A DNA stretch of 64,000 bases from Pseudobacter sp. (GCA_017849455.1 JAFIGX010000004.1:1-64000), one strand, 5' to 3'; positions 52,501 through 59,874 are shown, numbered from the stretch's first letter. Made by a program: numbers and translations. Notes: generated by a model not told the origin, from the sequence alone.

Positions 52501-52658
52501 TTGAGGGGATCGCCTTTGGCATTTCTTACAGTACCACTTATGGTAATGCTTTGAGCCAGGGAGGGTGTTGCCCAGAACAGTTGTAACACAACCAGCAGGC
52601 AACAACACCGGCAAAGGATGGACAATGCCGGGTTGGCTGAAAAAGAGTAGATTTTCAT
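49545..52658 (-). CDS. SusC/RagA-type TonB-dependent transporter (pair 3)
   Basis: 1037 aa. Signal peptide at MKIYSFSANPALSILCRCCC to SLAQ, then the carboxypeptidase-like domain (ITISGTVRNAKGDPLKGVSV), TonB-box region (DEVVVIGYGGTMRKRDLGGS), plug (GTIQVRGASTINSGNGPLYV, IEILKDGSSVAIYGARGANG) and barrel ending in GVGINVNF. No STN domain. First gene of the longest run, which includes susD 3, FAS1 and up to seven enzymes. A strong dyad lies 20 bp before the ATG and probably forms part of its leader or operator. Confidence 0.95.
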   Translation of the reverse strand: MKIYSFSANPALSILCRCCCLLVVLQLFWATPSLAQSITISGTVRNAKGDPLKGVSVNVKGSSTGTTTNDDGKFMISVPNSKSVLVFSYVGFAGKEETVGTRKSLDIQLSEGNSALDEVVVIGYGGTMRKRDLGGSISSVGAKQIQERQPITLFDAIQGRAAGVLVTNDNGDPAGQGTIQVRGASTINSGNGPLYVIDGIISDNGNFVNPADIESIEILKDGSSVAIYGARGANGVILITTKRGKSGKPLVSVNYNHVMGKLAHKLRTTTADELRYYRKMRGDGNNGINLDSVNPYLNADNDYQDLLFRTANKDVVSVSLSGGQNGVNYYGSVNYTDDRSIVINSWLKRIQSKINVGYQATKNLSVSHSLAFAWQTGNNVPIGTSARQVFERNPWTSIYRPDGSLASYVESKRNPVAYALLNQDNDNNYLIQFNTTINYQILPELKFSTLFNAQLDNQNNRSFMPSSLTSGGTGDATGSNTFGKKFYWEYQAFLNYKKTFGGKHDVTGLLGFSVDRKREDGYTIAMYRYLSEEINTSNAGIIDLTKTKTTATANADASVFARLGYSYLGKYILQGTYRHDGSSRFGSANKYGDFFSGSAAWRFSSEKFMDWAAGILQDGKLRYSLGQSGNDRISDYPSYSLMEFGQQFYNGNSAAFESLTLGNPNVKWETTTSSNFGIDLSMLKGRVTFTADYYVKTTKNLLYDASLPKETGKEKVIMNLGTIENKGWEFTLGGTPILTKNFSWDVTGNISFQKGYIKELANSTPRIQDQWLIREGGKIGDFYLWKNLGVYQWNESNAYDQNGAKLTPVLGPDGKPNGQYTDGGGKDYTGTVYSKYRNGVKLEGGDTEWFDVNNDGVIDDLDKMICGNAVPDYYFGISTTIRYKNFSLNVLFNGQFGNDIYNYVRNDQNRNNSTYSPPIWDAILYSWQKQGDESIYPLFSRKDGRGSMSLGYNSLYLEDGSFIRLSSARLNYNLESRVAKRMRLNSASIFLYGTNLLTWTNYTWYDPEFSSSGLAIGLDNGKYPKRREVGVGINVNF

Positions 52659-52678
52659 AACAGCAGTCGTTTTTAATG

Positions 52679-52706
52679 ATTATACCGGTTCAGGAACCGG
52701 TATAAT
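52679..52706. promoter_or_regulatory. 28-bp perfect dyad between susC 3 and the sugar-catabolic operon
   Basis: ATTATACCGGTTC and GAACCGGTATAAT are perfect 13-bp arms separated by AG. The dyad is the strongest symmetric site in the window and lies 20 bp before the susC 3 start and about 165 bp before the divergent catabolic operon. As DNA it could bind a dimeric regulator of both; as RNA it would form a 12-bp hairpin with tetraloop in the susC 3 leader. No T-run follows. Confidence 0.7.
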
Positions 52707-52870
52707 ATGCTTTCTGGTGAAATTTGGTTAAGCGTACAAATCGCAATATAATGATCGATGCAATTACGCTACTATTTAAGATAGGTCATTTGCTGTTTTT
52801 GCCATTGTAATAACCTATTTTGGCATAGCATTCCTTTATTTATCAAAATGTATGAATATTGAGATTAAAA

Positions 52871-53209
52871 ATGAGCGTTGCCAAACGATATTGCCTTGCC
52901 CTGGACCTGAAAAGCGATCCTGTCCTCATTGCGGAGTATGATGCGCACCACAGAGCCGTATGGCCTGCGATCATCGATTCCATCAAAGGGTCGGGCATCG
53001 AGCAACTGGAGATCTACCGGATCGAAAACCGTCTTTTTATGATCATGGAAGTGAATGAAGAATTTTCCTTCGGGCAGAAAAATGCGGCAGATGCCGGTAA
53101 TCCCACCGTTCAGCAATGGGAAACACTGATGTGGAAATATCAGCAGGCGCTCCCGTCCGCAAGGCCCGGAGAGAAATGGTTATTGATGGAACGCATCTTC
53201 CAACTCTAA
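52871..53209 (+). CDS. L-rhamnose/L-fucose mutarotase (RhaM-type)
   Basis: Interconverts alpha and beta anomers of a 6-deoxy-L-sugar so that the dehydrogenase gets the right form. Start at ATG 52871 (MSVAKRYCLALDLKSDPVLI); a TTG four codons earlier also opens the frame. 112 aa, normal for the RhaM (PF05336-like) dimeric ferredoxin-like fold. EYDAHHRAVWPAIIDSIK carries the Tyr and His of the active site, and MEVNEEFSF and RIFQL fit the family. It comes first in the operon, 11 bp before the FucP-type gene; the neighbourhood of fucosidases suggests L-fucose rather than L-rhamnose. Confidence 0.8.
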   Translation: MSVAKRYCLALDLKSDPVLIAEYDAHHRAVWPAIIDSIKGSGIEQLEIYRIENRLFMIMEVNEEFSFGQKNAADAGNPTVQQWETLMWKYQQALPSARPGEKWLLMERIFQL

Positions 53210-53220
53210 AACAATCATAC

Positions 53221-54462
53221 ATGGCATTTGCATCACCGTCACAACACAGCAGCTCATCGGTCAGTCAGGGTAAAAAATTATTATTCCCTTTTATTCTCGT
53301 TACCAGTCTGTTTTTTCTCTGGGGGTTTGCCTATGGACTGCTCGATGTATTGAATAAGCATTTCCAGGAGGCGCTGAATATCACCAAGGGACGTTCCACT
53401 TTATTACAGGCGGCTTATTTCGGCGCTTATTTCCTGATGGCATTGCCCGCCGGTATGATCATGAAAAAATATGGGTACAAATTCGGGATCATCATGGGAC
53501 TATTATTGTATGCTGCCGGGGCATTCCTGTTCTACCCTTCTGCCAGTATGAAAAGTTTCGAGTTCTTCCTGGTGGCATTGTTCATCATTGCCAGTGGACT
53601 GACCTGCCTGGAAACGGCTGCCAATCCATATATCACGGTATTGGGACCACCTTCCAGTTCTGAATTCCGGCTCAATCTTTCACAATCCTTCAATGGCGTG
53701 GGGTCGTTCATCGGGCCGATCATCGGCGGACAACTATTCTTCTCCACCACGAACGGAGCGGATAACGGCGATCTCTCGAACGTAATGTCGGTATACCTGA
53801 TCATCGGCACCGTGGTGCTGGCTATCGCTTTTCTTTTCTTCAAGACCTATTTGCCGGAGATCCGCAGCGAAGAGAACAAATCGGTGAAAACTACAGACAG
53901 CCAACCATTATTCGGATATGCTCATTTCAAATGGGCTGTTGTAGCGCAATTCTTCTATGTGGCGGCGCAGGTATGTGTAGGCGCATTATTCATCAACTAT
54001 GTAACGGAATATTGGAAAGGCATGAACAATAAAGATGCGGCCAACCTGCTTTCCATCGGGTTGCTGCTCTTTACGCTGGGCCGGTTCACCGGCACTGCCC
54101 TGATGAAGAAGATCAGGCCGGCCGTGCTGCTCTCCGTGTATGCTATCGTAAATATTGTATTGTGCGGGATCGTGGTGTTATTCCCCGGAACTGCGGCCGT
54201 ATTCGCATTGATGCTTGTATTCTTTTTCATGTCGATCATGTTCCCGACTATTTTTGCACTGGGTGTGAAAGATGTGGGAGATCATACGAAAGAAGCATCT
54301 TCATTCATCATCATGTCGATCGTTGGCGGAGCCCTGGTGCCACCGCTGATGGGAATGATCTCCAATACATCTACTGCCCTGTCCTTTGTGGTACCATTGG
54401 TCTGTTTCATAGTAGTGCTCTATTTCGGATGGAAAGGTCACAGGATCAGGAAAACAGCTTGA
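53221..54462 (+). CDS. fucP: L-fucose:H+ symporter, FucP family
   Basis: Inner-membrane sugar/proton symporter of the major facilitator superfamily. Start at 53221 (MAFASPSQHSSSSVSQGKKL); the longer open frame overlaps the mutarotase gene. 413 aa with about 12 membrane helices. Typical FucP sequences: LFFLWGFAYGLLDVLNKHFQ, YFGAYFLMALPAGMIMKKYG, GLTCLETAANPYITVLGP, NLSQSFNGVGSFIGPIIGGQ. The last is the usual mark of the FucP/glucose-galactose group, so other neutral sugars cannot be fully ruled out. Together with the fucosidase-rich locus, L-fucose is the likely substrate. Confidence 0.88.
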   Translation: MAFASPSQHSSSSVSQGKKLLFPFILVTSLFFLWGFAYGLLDVLNKHFQEALNITKGRSTLLQAAYFGAYFLMALPAGMIMKKYGYKFGIIMGLLLYAAGAFLFYPSASMKSFEFFLVALFIIASGLTCLETAANPYITVLGPPSSSEFRLNLSQSFNGVGSFIGPIIGGQLFFSTTNGADNGDLSNVMSVYLIIGTVVLAIAFLFFKTYLPEIRSEENKSVKTTDSQPLFGYAHFKWAVVAQFFYVAAQVCVGALFINYVTEYWKGMNNKDAANLLSIGLLLFTLGRFTGTALMKKIRPAVLLSVYAIVNIVLCGIVVLFPGTAAVFALMLVFFFMSIMFPTIFALGVKDVGDHTKEASSFIIMSIVGGALVPPLMGMISNTSTALSFVVPLVCFIVVLYFGWKGHRIRKTA

Positions 54463-54530
54463 GGCAGGATACAGCAGGATAGTCAAGTAAGGCATTCAAC
54501 CTAATTTCAGGCAATCATTAAAGCAATATC

Positions 54531-55295
54531 ATGTTCTCATTACAAAATAAGAAAGCAGTGGTAACAGGCGGAGGAAGTGGTATCGGGAAAGCGATCTCTG
54601 TCCTGTTTGCCCAACAGGGCGCAGCAGTGCATATCATCGAGCTCAGTGAAGAAAATGCCGCCGGCACTGTGCAGGAGATCCATGCAGCAGGTGGAAAAGC
54701 CACAGCCCATAGTTGTAATGTGGCCAACCAGCAGGATGTGCTTAAAACATTTGCTGCCATCGGCGTTCATCATATTCTCGTGAACAATGCAGGCATCGCC
54801 CATATTGGCAAGGCCGATACAACCACTGAGGCCGACTTCGACCGCGTGATGAACGTGAATGTAAAAGGGGTCTACAACAGCATCCATGCAGCGATCCCGA
54901 AACTGAAAGAAGCAGGTGGTGGCGTGATCGTGAATATGGCTTCGATCGCAGCGTGGGTCGGACTTTCCGACCGTTTTGTTTATTCTACTGCCAAAGGCGC
55001 CGTGATGGCGATGACCTTGTCTGTGGCCAAAGATTATATCCAGGACAATATCCGCTGCAATTCCGTATCACCGGCGCGCGTTCATACTCCTTTCGTGGAT
55101 GGCTTCCTGAAGAACAACTATGCAGGACGCGAACAGGAAATGTTCGAAAAATTATCCAAAACCCAACCCATCGGCCGCATGGCAACACCGGCTGAAGTGG
55201 CGGCACTGGTATTATACCTGTGCAGTGATGAAGCTTCTTTCATCACCGGTTGTGATTACCCGATAGATGGCGGATTCATTAAACTGAACAGTTGA
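54531..55295 (+). CDS. SDR-family dehydrogenase, probable 2-keto-3-deoxy-L-fuconate dehydrogenase
   Basis: Classical short-chain dehydrogenase, 254 aa: cofactor loop VVTGGGSGIGKA (an NAD-type, with acidic Glu38 after the second strand in HIIELSEEN), NNAG at residues 85-88, catalytic Ser138, Tyr151 and Lys155 (MASIAAW, YSTAKGA). C-terminal PIDGGF is typical. In the non-phosphorylating fucose route a similar enzyme oxidises 2-keto-3-deoxy-L-fuconate to the 2,4-diketo acid, the substrate of the hydrolase encoded at 58144. The exact step is inferred from the neighbours. Its stop overlaps the lutA start by one base. Confidence 0.8.
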   Translation: MFSLQNKKAVVTGGGSGIGKAISVLFAQQGAAVHIIELSEENAAGTVQEIHAAGGKATAHSCNVANQQDVLKTFAAIGVHHILVNNAGIAHIGKADTTTEADFDRVMNVNVKGVYNSIHAAIPKLKEAGGGVIVNMASIAAWVGLSDRFVYSTAKGAVMAMTLSVAKDYIQDNIRCNSVSPARVHTPFVDGFLKNNYAGREQEMFEKLSKTQPIGRMATPAEVAALVLYLCSDEASFITGCDYPIDGGFIKLNS

Positions 55296-56029
55296 TGCGT
55301 GTTGCCCTTTTTGTACCCTGCTATGTAGACCAGTTCTATCCCAAAGTAGCCATTGCCACACTGAAATTGCTGCAACGGCTCGGATTGGAAGTTGAATTTC
55401 CTGCCGGGCAAACCTGTTGCGGTCAGCCCATGGCCAATGGCGGCTTCGAACATTATACTGCCGGTTGCAATAGCAACTTCATCAAAAGCTTCTCCGGTTA
55501 TGATCATATCGTTTGTCCTTCAGGTAGCTGTGTGCTGCATCTGAAAGACCATCTGCATGATGAAAAACAGGAAGCCGAAGCTGACCGGATCAGAAGCAGG
55601 GTCTATGAGCTCTGTGAATTCCTGACAGATATCGTAGACCTGCAATCACTCGATGTTTCCTTCCCACACAAAGTGGCGTTGCACCAGGGATGCCATGGGC
55701 AAAGAGGATTGCAATTATCTGCCTCTTCGGAAAGGGTTGTGCCTTTTTTTTCCAAGCCACTTCGTCTGTTGCAAATGGTGCACGGACTGGAGTTGGCGCC
55801 GCTCGACAGGCCCGATGAATGTTGCGGATTTGGCGGAACGTTCTGCGTATCGGAAGAAGCAGTATCCTCAGCAATGGGATTATCGAGGATCGCCGATTAC
55901 CAGCAGCACGAAGCCACCGTGCTCACCGGTACCGATATGAGCTGCCTCATGCACCAGGAAGGACTGATCCGAAGAAAGCAGTTGCCGATAAAGGTGATGC
56001 ATATAGCGGAGATACTGTCGGGGAGTTGA
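55295..56029 (+). CDS. lutA: LutA-type lactate utilization Fe-S oxidoreductase subunit
   Basis: One subunit of the LutABC (LldEFG) complex that oxidises L-lactate to pyruvate. The ATG at 55295 overlaps the TGA of the SDR gene by one base (TGATG). 244 aa with two cysteine-rich CCG domains: TCCGQPMANGG near residue 40 and ECCGFGGTFCVSEEA near residue 180, both binding Fe-S clusters. VALFVPCYVDQFYPKVA is the usual start. L-lactate is expected as the end product of the sugar route encoded around it, which explains its place in the middle of the operon. Confidence 0.88.
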   Translation: MRVALFVPCYVDQFYPKVAIATLKLLQRLGLEVEFPAGQTCCGQPMANGGFEHYTAGCNSNFIKSFSGYDHIVCPSGSCVLHLKDHLHDEKQEAEADRIRSRVYELCEFLTDIVDLQSLDVSFPHKVALHQGCHGQRGLQLSASSERVVPFFSKPLRLLQMVHGLELAPLDRPDECCGFGGTFCVSEEAVSSAMGLSRIADYQQHEATVLTGTDMSCLMHQEGLIRRKQLPIKVMHIAEILSGS

Positions 56030-56112
56030 CAGGTTAACAGGTTGATATGTTGACAAGGGAATACCCGAAGTTGCACCTCCCTGTAAACCTTTCAACATAT
56101 CAACTTATCAAC
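56025..56112. repeat. octamer-built inverted repeat, copy C
   Basis: Starts inside the lutA stop codon and ends 7 bp before the lutB start. Left units: GTTGACAG GTTAACAG, then GTTGATAT GTTGACAA. Core: GGGAATACCCGAAGTTGC. Right units: CTGTAAAC CTTTCAAC, then ATATCAAC TTATCAAC. As RNA it would form a long hairpin between the two genes. Confidence 0.8.
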
Positions 56113-56119
56113 ACATATT

Positions 56120-57502
56120 ATGACATACAATCATCATAAAGATCATTCCGCCGCCGCCGCCGAATTCCTGGTCAATAAAGAACGGGTGCAGTGGCATGAT
56201 GATGCTTTGTGGTTCGTGAGAAGTAAACGGGACAAGGCAGCATTTGCCTTGCCGGAATGGGAAGGGCTTCGTACACAGGCCTCCGCAATCAAAGACCATA
56301 CCCTCTCCTGCCTCGATGAATACCTGCAACAATTCGAACAGAATGCCGCCCGGAACGGCATCCATATACACTGGGCGCTGGATGCGCAGGAGCATAACGA
56401 CATCGTATATTCCATTCTTGCGCGGCATGGGGCCAGGAAGATCGTGAAAAGTAAATCGATGCTCACAGAGGAATGCCATCTCAATGATCACCTGGAACAA
56501 AAAGGGATCGAAGTAGTAGATACCGACCTGGGAGAACGCATCGTGCAATTGAATGATGAACCGCCCAGCCATATTGTGCTACCGGCCATTCATATCAAAA
56601 AAGAGGAAGTGGGCGCCATCTTCCATAAGCATCTCGGTACGGAAGCAGGTGCATCGGACCCGCAATACCTGACCAATGCTGCGCGTGAGCATCTGCGGCA
56701 AAAATTCCTCACGGCCGATATTGCGATCACCGGCGTCAATTTTGCTGTTGCCGAAACGGGATCGATCGTTGTTTGCACCAATGAAGGCAATGCCGACCTC
56801 GGCGTTCATCTCGCTAAAGTGCATATTGCCTGCATGGGCATCGAAAAGATCATTCCCCGTACGGAGCACCTGGGCGTTTTTCTCCGTTTACTGGCGAGAA
56901 GCGCCACCGGTCAGGCCATCACAACGTATTCAAGTCATTTCCAAAGACCGGCCGCAGGCAGTGAAATGCATGTAGTGATCGTAGACAATGGCCGTACCAC
57001 CCAACTGGGCAGGGAGGCTTTTCGCAATTCGCTCAAATGTATCCGGTGCGGGGCCTGCCTGAATACCTGTCCTGTTTATCGACGAAGCGGTGGACATAGT
57101 TATCACAATGCGGTGGCCGGCCCGATCGGCGCCATCCTGGCGCCGAACCTGGATATGAAAAAAAATGCTGATCTTCCCTTTGCGTCCACCCTCTGTGGTT
57201 CCTGTACGGATGTATGCCCTGTGAAGATCGATATACATGATCAATTGTACCAGTGGCGGCAGGTATTGGTGCAGGAAGGATATGTTGCCACCGGCAAAAA
57301 GGCCGGCATGAAAGTGATGGCAGCTATCTTATCATCGCCCGGCAGGTTCAGTATGGCGGGTAAGCTTGCCCGTAAGATGCTGAAATGGTTTCCCCGGCTG
57401 GCGATGAACGGGAAACTGAACCCCTGGGGCCGCCAGCGTGAACTGCCGGAAGTGCCGGCAGAGAGTTTCAGGGAGTGGTATAAGCGGGAGCATGGCAAAT
57501 AG
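56120..57502 (+). CDS. lutB: LutB-type lactate utilization Fe-S protein
   Basis: Fe-S electron-transfer subunit of the lactate-oxidising complex. 460 aa: LUD domain in the N-terminal two thirds (ITGVNFAVAETGSIVVCTNE, GIEKIIPRTEHLGVFLRLLA), then two [4Fe-4S]-type motifs, CIRCGACLNTCPVY at about residue 310 and CGSCTDVCPVKIDI at about residue 360, and a C-terminal helical tail. The order and length match LutB/LldF. The gap to lutA is filled by octamer repeat C and the gap to lutC by half-copy D. Confidence 0.92.
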   Translation: MTYNHHKDHSAAAAEFLVNKERVQWHDDALWFVRSKRDKAAFALPEWEGLRTQASAIKDHTLSCLDEYLQQFEQNAARNGIHIHWALDAQEHNDIVYSILARHGARKIVKSKSMLTEECHLNDHLEQKGIEVVDTDLGERIVQLNDEPPSHIVLPAIHIKKEEVGAIFHKHLGTEAGASDPQYLTNAAREHLRQKFLTADIAITGVNFAVAETGSIVVCTNEGNADLGVHLAKVHIACMGIEKIIPRTEHLGVFLRLLARSATGQAITTYSSHFQRPAAGSEMHVVIVDNGRTTQLGREAFRNSLKCIRCGACLNTCPVYRRSGGHSYHNAVAGPIGAILAPNLDMKKNADLPFASTLCGSCTDVCPVKIDIHDQLYQWRQVLVQEGYVATGKKAGMKVMAAILSSPGRFSMAGKLARKMLKWFPRLAMNGKLNPWGRQRELPEVPAESFREWYKREHGK

Positions 57503-57525
57503 TTGACAGGTTAACAAGTTGATAA
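57502..57525. repeat. octamer repeat, half copy D
   Basis: Three units (GTTGACAG, GTTAACAA, GTTGATAA) starting in the last base of the lutB stop codon. There is no core and no inverted right arm before lutC starts at 57535. It shows that arms can occur alone. Confidence 0.7.
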
Positions 57526-57534
57526 GCGTTTATC

Positions 57535-58110
57535 ATGAGCAGAGAAAAAATACTGGAAGCGATCAAAAAAAACAAACCGGCGCCGAAGGAATTACCGGAG
57601 GTGATCGGATTTGCATCCACTTATACCAACCTGACCATTACCTTTGCGGAATCCATCCGGAAAGCTGGAGGAGAACTGATAACAGTGCAGGACATGACAT
57701 CCATTCCGGCGAGGATCAGACAGGCATTGCCGGGCATGCAGCGGATAGCTGATCTGGTCAATGAAAGTCCGGATACTTACCGGCATCTGCTGAATGACCC
57801 TGCCTCCCTGGAGGTAGTGGTATTGAAAGGCAGACTGGCCGTGGCCGAGAACGGGGCCATCTGGTTGCATGAGTCCGATTGTGTGAACAGGGTATATCCG
57901 TTCATCACACAACACCTGGTATTGATCGTGGAGCAGCATACACTGGTGGGCAATATGCATGAGGCCTATGTGATCATGGGTAATATGATGAATAGTTATG
58001 GCGTGTTCATAGCAGGCCCGTCCAAAACAGCCGATATCGAACAATCTTTGGTCATCGGTGCACATGGGGCCAGGAGCCTGCTGGTATTCCTGGTAGGGCC
58101 TGGCGTATAA
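57535..58110 (+). CDS. lutC: LutC-type lactate utilization protein
   Basis: Third component of the LutABC set, a LUD-domain protein of 191 aa. It begins MSREKILEAIKKNKPAPKEL and contains VVLKGRLAVAENGAIWLHES, the LUD core (as in AETGS of LutB, here AENGA), and GPSKTADIEQSLVIGAHGAR near the end, the hallmark of LutC/YkgG. It has no cysteine clusters, as expected. Role: needed with LutA and LutB for growth on L-lactate; its exact part is not clear in the family. Confidence 0.88.
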   Translation: MSREKILEAIKKNKPAPKELPEVIGFASTYTNLTITFAESIRKAGGELITVQDMTSIPARIRQALPGMQRIADLVNESPDTYRHLLNDPASLEVVVLKGRLAVAENGAIWLHESDCVNRVYPFITQHLVLIVEQHTLVGNMHEAYVIMGNMMNSYGVFIAGPSKTADIEQSLVIGAHGARSLLVFLVGPGV

Positions 58111-58143
58111 AAATTGGATCTTATTATTTAAAATACACAGCAC

Positions 58144-58986
58144 ATGAAGCTTATTCGTTTTGGAGAACCAGGCAAGGAAAAGCCGGGCATAATGTTGAAT
58201 GAAAAAATGTATGATGCATCGGGTATAACGCCTGATTATGATGAGGCATTCTTTGCATCAGGTGGGGTCGACACATTGAAATCGGCCATCGCCAAAAACC
58301 CTTCCCTGCCGGAATTACCTGCCGGAACGCGGTTGGGATGCCCTATTGCCAGGCCCTCCAAAATAGTTTGTATCGGGCTGAATTATGCAGACCATGCCAA
58401 AGAAAGCAATATGGAACCACCGAAAGAGCCGGTGGTGTTCTTCAAATCCACCACTGCCATCGTGGGTCCATTCGATGATCTCGTGATACCCCACAATAGC
58501 AAAAAGACCGACTGGGAAGTGGAACTGGCAATTGTAATAGGGAAGAAAGCCACTTACGTGGCCGAATCTGAAGCCATGGACTATGTGGCCGGCTACTGCC
58601 TGCACAACGATTACAGTGAGCGGGAGTTTCAGTTGGAGAGAGGCGGCCAATGGGTAAAAGGCAAAAGTTGCGATACCTTTGCTCCACTCGGCCCCTGGGT
58701 AGCCACCAAAGATGAAGTGAAGGATGTGAACAGCTTACGTTTATGGTTATCCGTAAATGGAAAAATGATGCAGGACGGGAACACCAAAAACCTGATCTTC
58801 GGCGTACCGTTCCTGGTATCGTACGTAAGCCAGTTCATGACCCTGCTTCCGGGTGATATCATTTCTACGGGAACGCCGGCCGGTGTGGGCCTTGGCCAGA
58901 AACCGGAACCAATTTATATAAAGAAAGGAGATGTGATGGAATTAGGGATCGATGGACTAGGAACAAGCAGGCAGAAGGCTGTCTGA
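58144..58986 (+). CDS. fumarylacetoacetate hydrolase family enzyme, probable 2,4-diketo-3-deoxy-L-fuconate hydrolase
   Basis: Cleaves a diketo sugar acid to pyruvate plus L-lactate, if the pathway call is right. 280 aa with the FAH fold: IVCIGLNYADHAKESNMEPP, FFKSTTAIVGPFDDLVIP, metal ligands Glu125 and Glu127 in DWEVELAIVIG and Asp156 in CLHNDYSERE, KSCDTFAPLGPWVATKDE, and the end STGTPAGVGLGQKP. The sequence is of the type named ureidoglycolate lyase or 2,4-diketo-3-deoxy-L-fuconate hydrolase; the fucose-linked neighbours favour the latter. It follows lutC after 33 bp. Confidence 0.85.
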   Translation: MKLIRFGEPGKEKPGIMLNEKMYDASGITPDYDEAFFASGGVDTLKSAIAKNPSLPELPAGTRLGCPIARPSKIVCIGLNYADHAKESNMEPPKEPVVFFKSTTAIVGPFDDLVIPHNSKKTDWEVELAIVIGKKATYVAESEAMDYVAGYCLHNDYSEREFQLERGGQWVKGKSCDTFAPLGPWVATKDEVKDVNSLRLWLSVNGKMMQDGNTKNLIFGVPFLVSYVSQFMTLLPGDIISTGTPAGVGLGQKPEPIYIKKGDVMELGIDGLGTSRQKAV

Positions 58987-59034
58987 TACTTATCCCACTC
59001 ATCCCATACATCCCAAAAATCCCAGTTCAGACAA

Positions 59035-59814
59035 ATGGATCTACAATTAAACAATAAAGTGATCATCGTCACCGGTGGCGCCAAAGGGATCGGTGAAGCG
59101 ATCGTAAAAGTGCTGGCGGCTGAAGGCGCCATCCCTGTTGTCGTAGGCAGGAACCGGAACGACAACGAAAAAGTAGTCACTGCTGTAGAGGCCACTGGTG
59201 GCAAGGCCTGGCAGGTGGTGGCCGAGCTCACGCAACCGCAGGACTGTGAGCGGGCAGTGAAATCGGTACTGGAAAAATTCGGCCGTATAGAAGGGCTCGT
59301 GAACAATGCCGGTGTGAACGATGGGGTTGGATTGGAAAATGGGAGTTATGAAGCATTCATGGCATCCCTGCACAAAAGCCTGGTACATTATTACCTGGTG
59401 ACGCATTTTGCGTTGCCTGCTCTCAAAGCATCGGGAGGGGCCATCGTGAATATCAGTTCGAAAACGGCGGAGACCGGCCAGGGTGGCACATCGGCTTATG
59501 CGGCCGCCAACGGCGGCCGCAATGCACTGACCAGGGAATGGGCCGTGGAATTGTTGAAGTACGGTATCCGCGTGAATGCGATCGTGGTGGCCGAATGCTG
59601 GACACCGCTCTATGAGACCTGGATCAATTCTCAACCCGACCCATCCGCAAAACTGGCTTCCATCGTACAAAAGATCCCATTGGAACAACGCATGACCACC
59701 GCAGAAGAAATAGCCAACACAACAGCTTTTCTCCTGTCGGGGAGGTCGAGCCATACCACAGGGCAGTTGGTCCATGTAGATGGTGGTTATGTTCATCTCG
59801 ACAGGGCACTCTGA
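59035..59814 (+). CDS. SDR-family oxidoreductase, probable L-fucose dehydrogenase, with Asn at the catalytic Lys position
   Basis: 259 aa short-chain dehydrogenase: VTGGAKGIGEAIVK cofactor loop, NNAG at 90-93, Ser in VNISSKTAETGQGGTSAY, Tyr155, and the ending GQLVHVDGGYVHLDRAL. The canonical YxxxK reads YAAANGGRNALT, so the Lys is Asn159 (AAC at 59509-59511). The SSKTA..GQGGTS stretch resembles L-fucose dehydrogenases, so it may make L-fuconolactone, the first step of the route. The Asn could be a subfamily trait or point to changed chemistry. It follows the hydrolase gene after 48 bp. Confidence 0.75.
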   Translation: MDLQLNNKVIIVTGGAKGIGEAIVKVLAAEGAIPVVVGRNRNDNEKVVTAVEATGGKAWQVVAELTQPQDCERAVKSVLEKFGRIEGLVNNAGVNDGVGLENGSYEAFMASLHKSLVHYYLVTHFALPALKASGGAIVNISSKTAETGQGGTSAYAAANGGRNALTREWAVELLKYGIRVNAIVVAECWTPLYETWINSQPDPSAKLASIVQKIPLEQRMTTAEEIANTTAFLLSGRSSHTTGQLVHVDGGYVHLDRAL

Positions 59815-59874
59815 TAAATCATGCACGAACTTCGCCGTCGGTATTTATATTGCAGGCATTTAAATGAATGAACT

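Noticed and set aside
14536..52658. Sulfated fucoidan as the target glycan.
   Set aside because: No sulfatase, formylglycine-generating enzyme or GH107/GH168-type endo-fucanase was found in the window.
52871..54462. Mutarotase and transporter as L-rhamnose rather than L-fucose genes.
   Set aside because: The mutarotase family covers both sugars; the FucP-type transporter and the fucosidase content favour fucose, though rhamnose from rhamnogalacturonan remains possible.
55295..58110. LutABC genes as glycolate oxidase or heterodisulfide-reductase parts.
   Set aside because: The three-gene order, the LUD domain in two of them, the two CCG domains of the first and the twin Fe-S motifs of the second fit LutABC.
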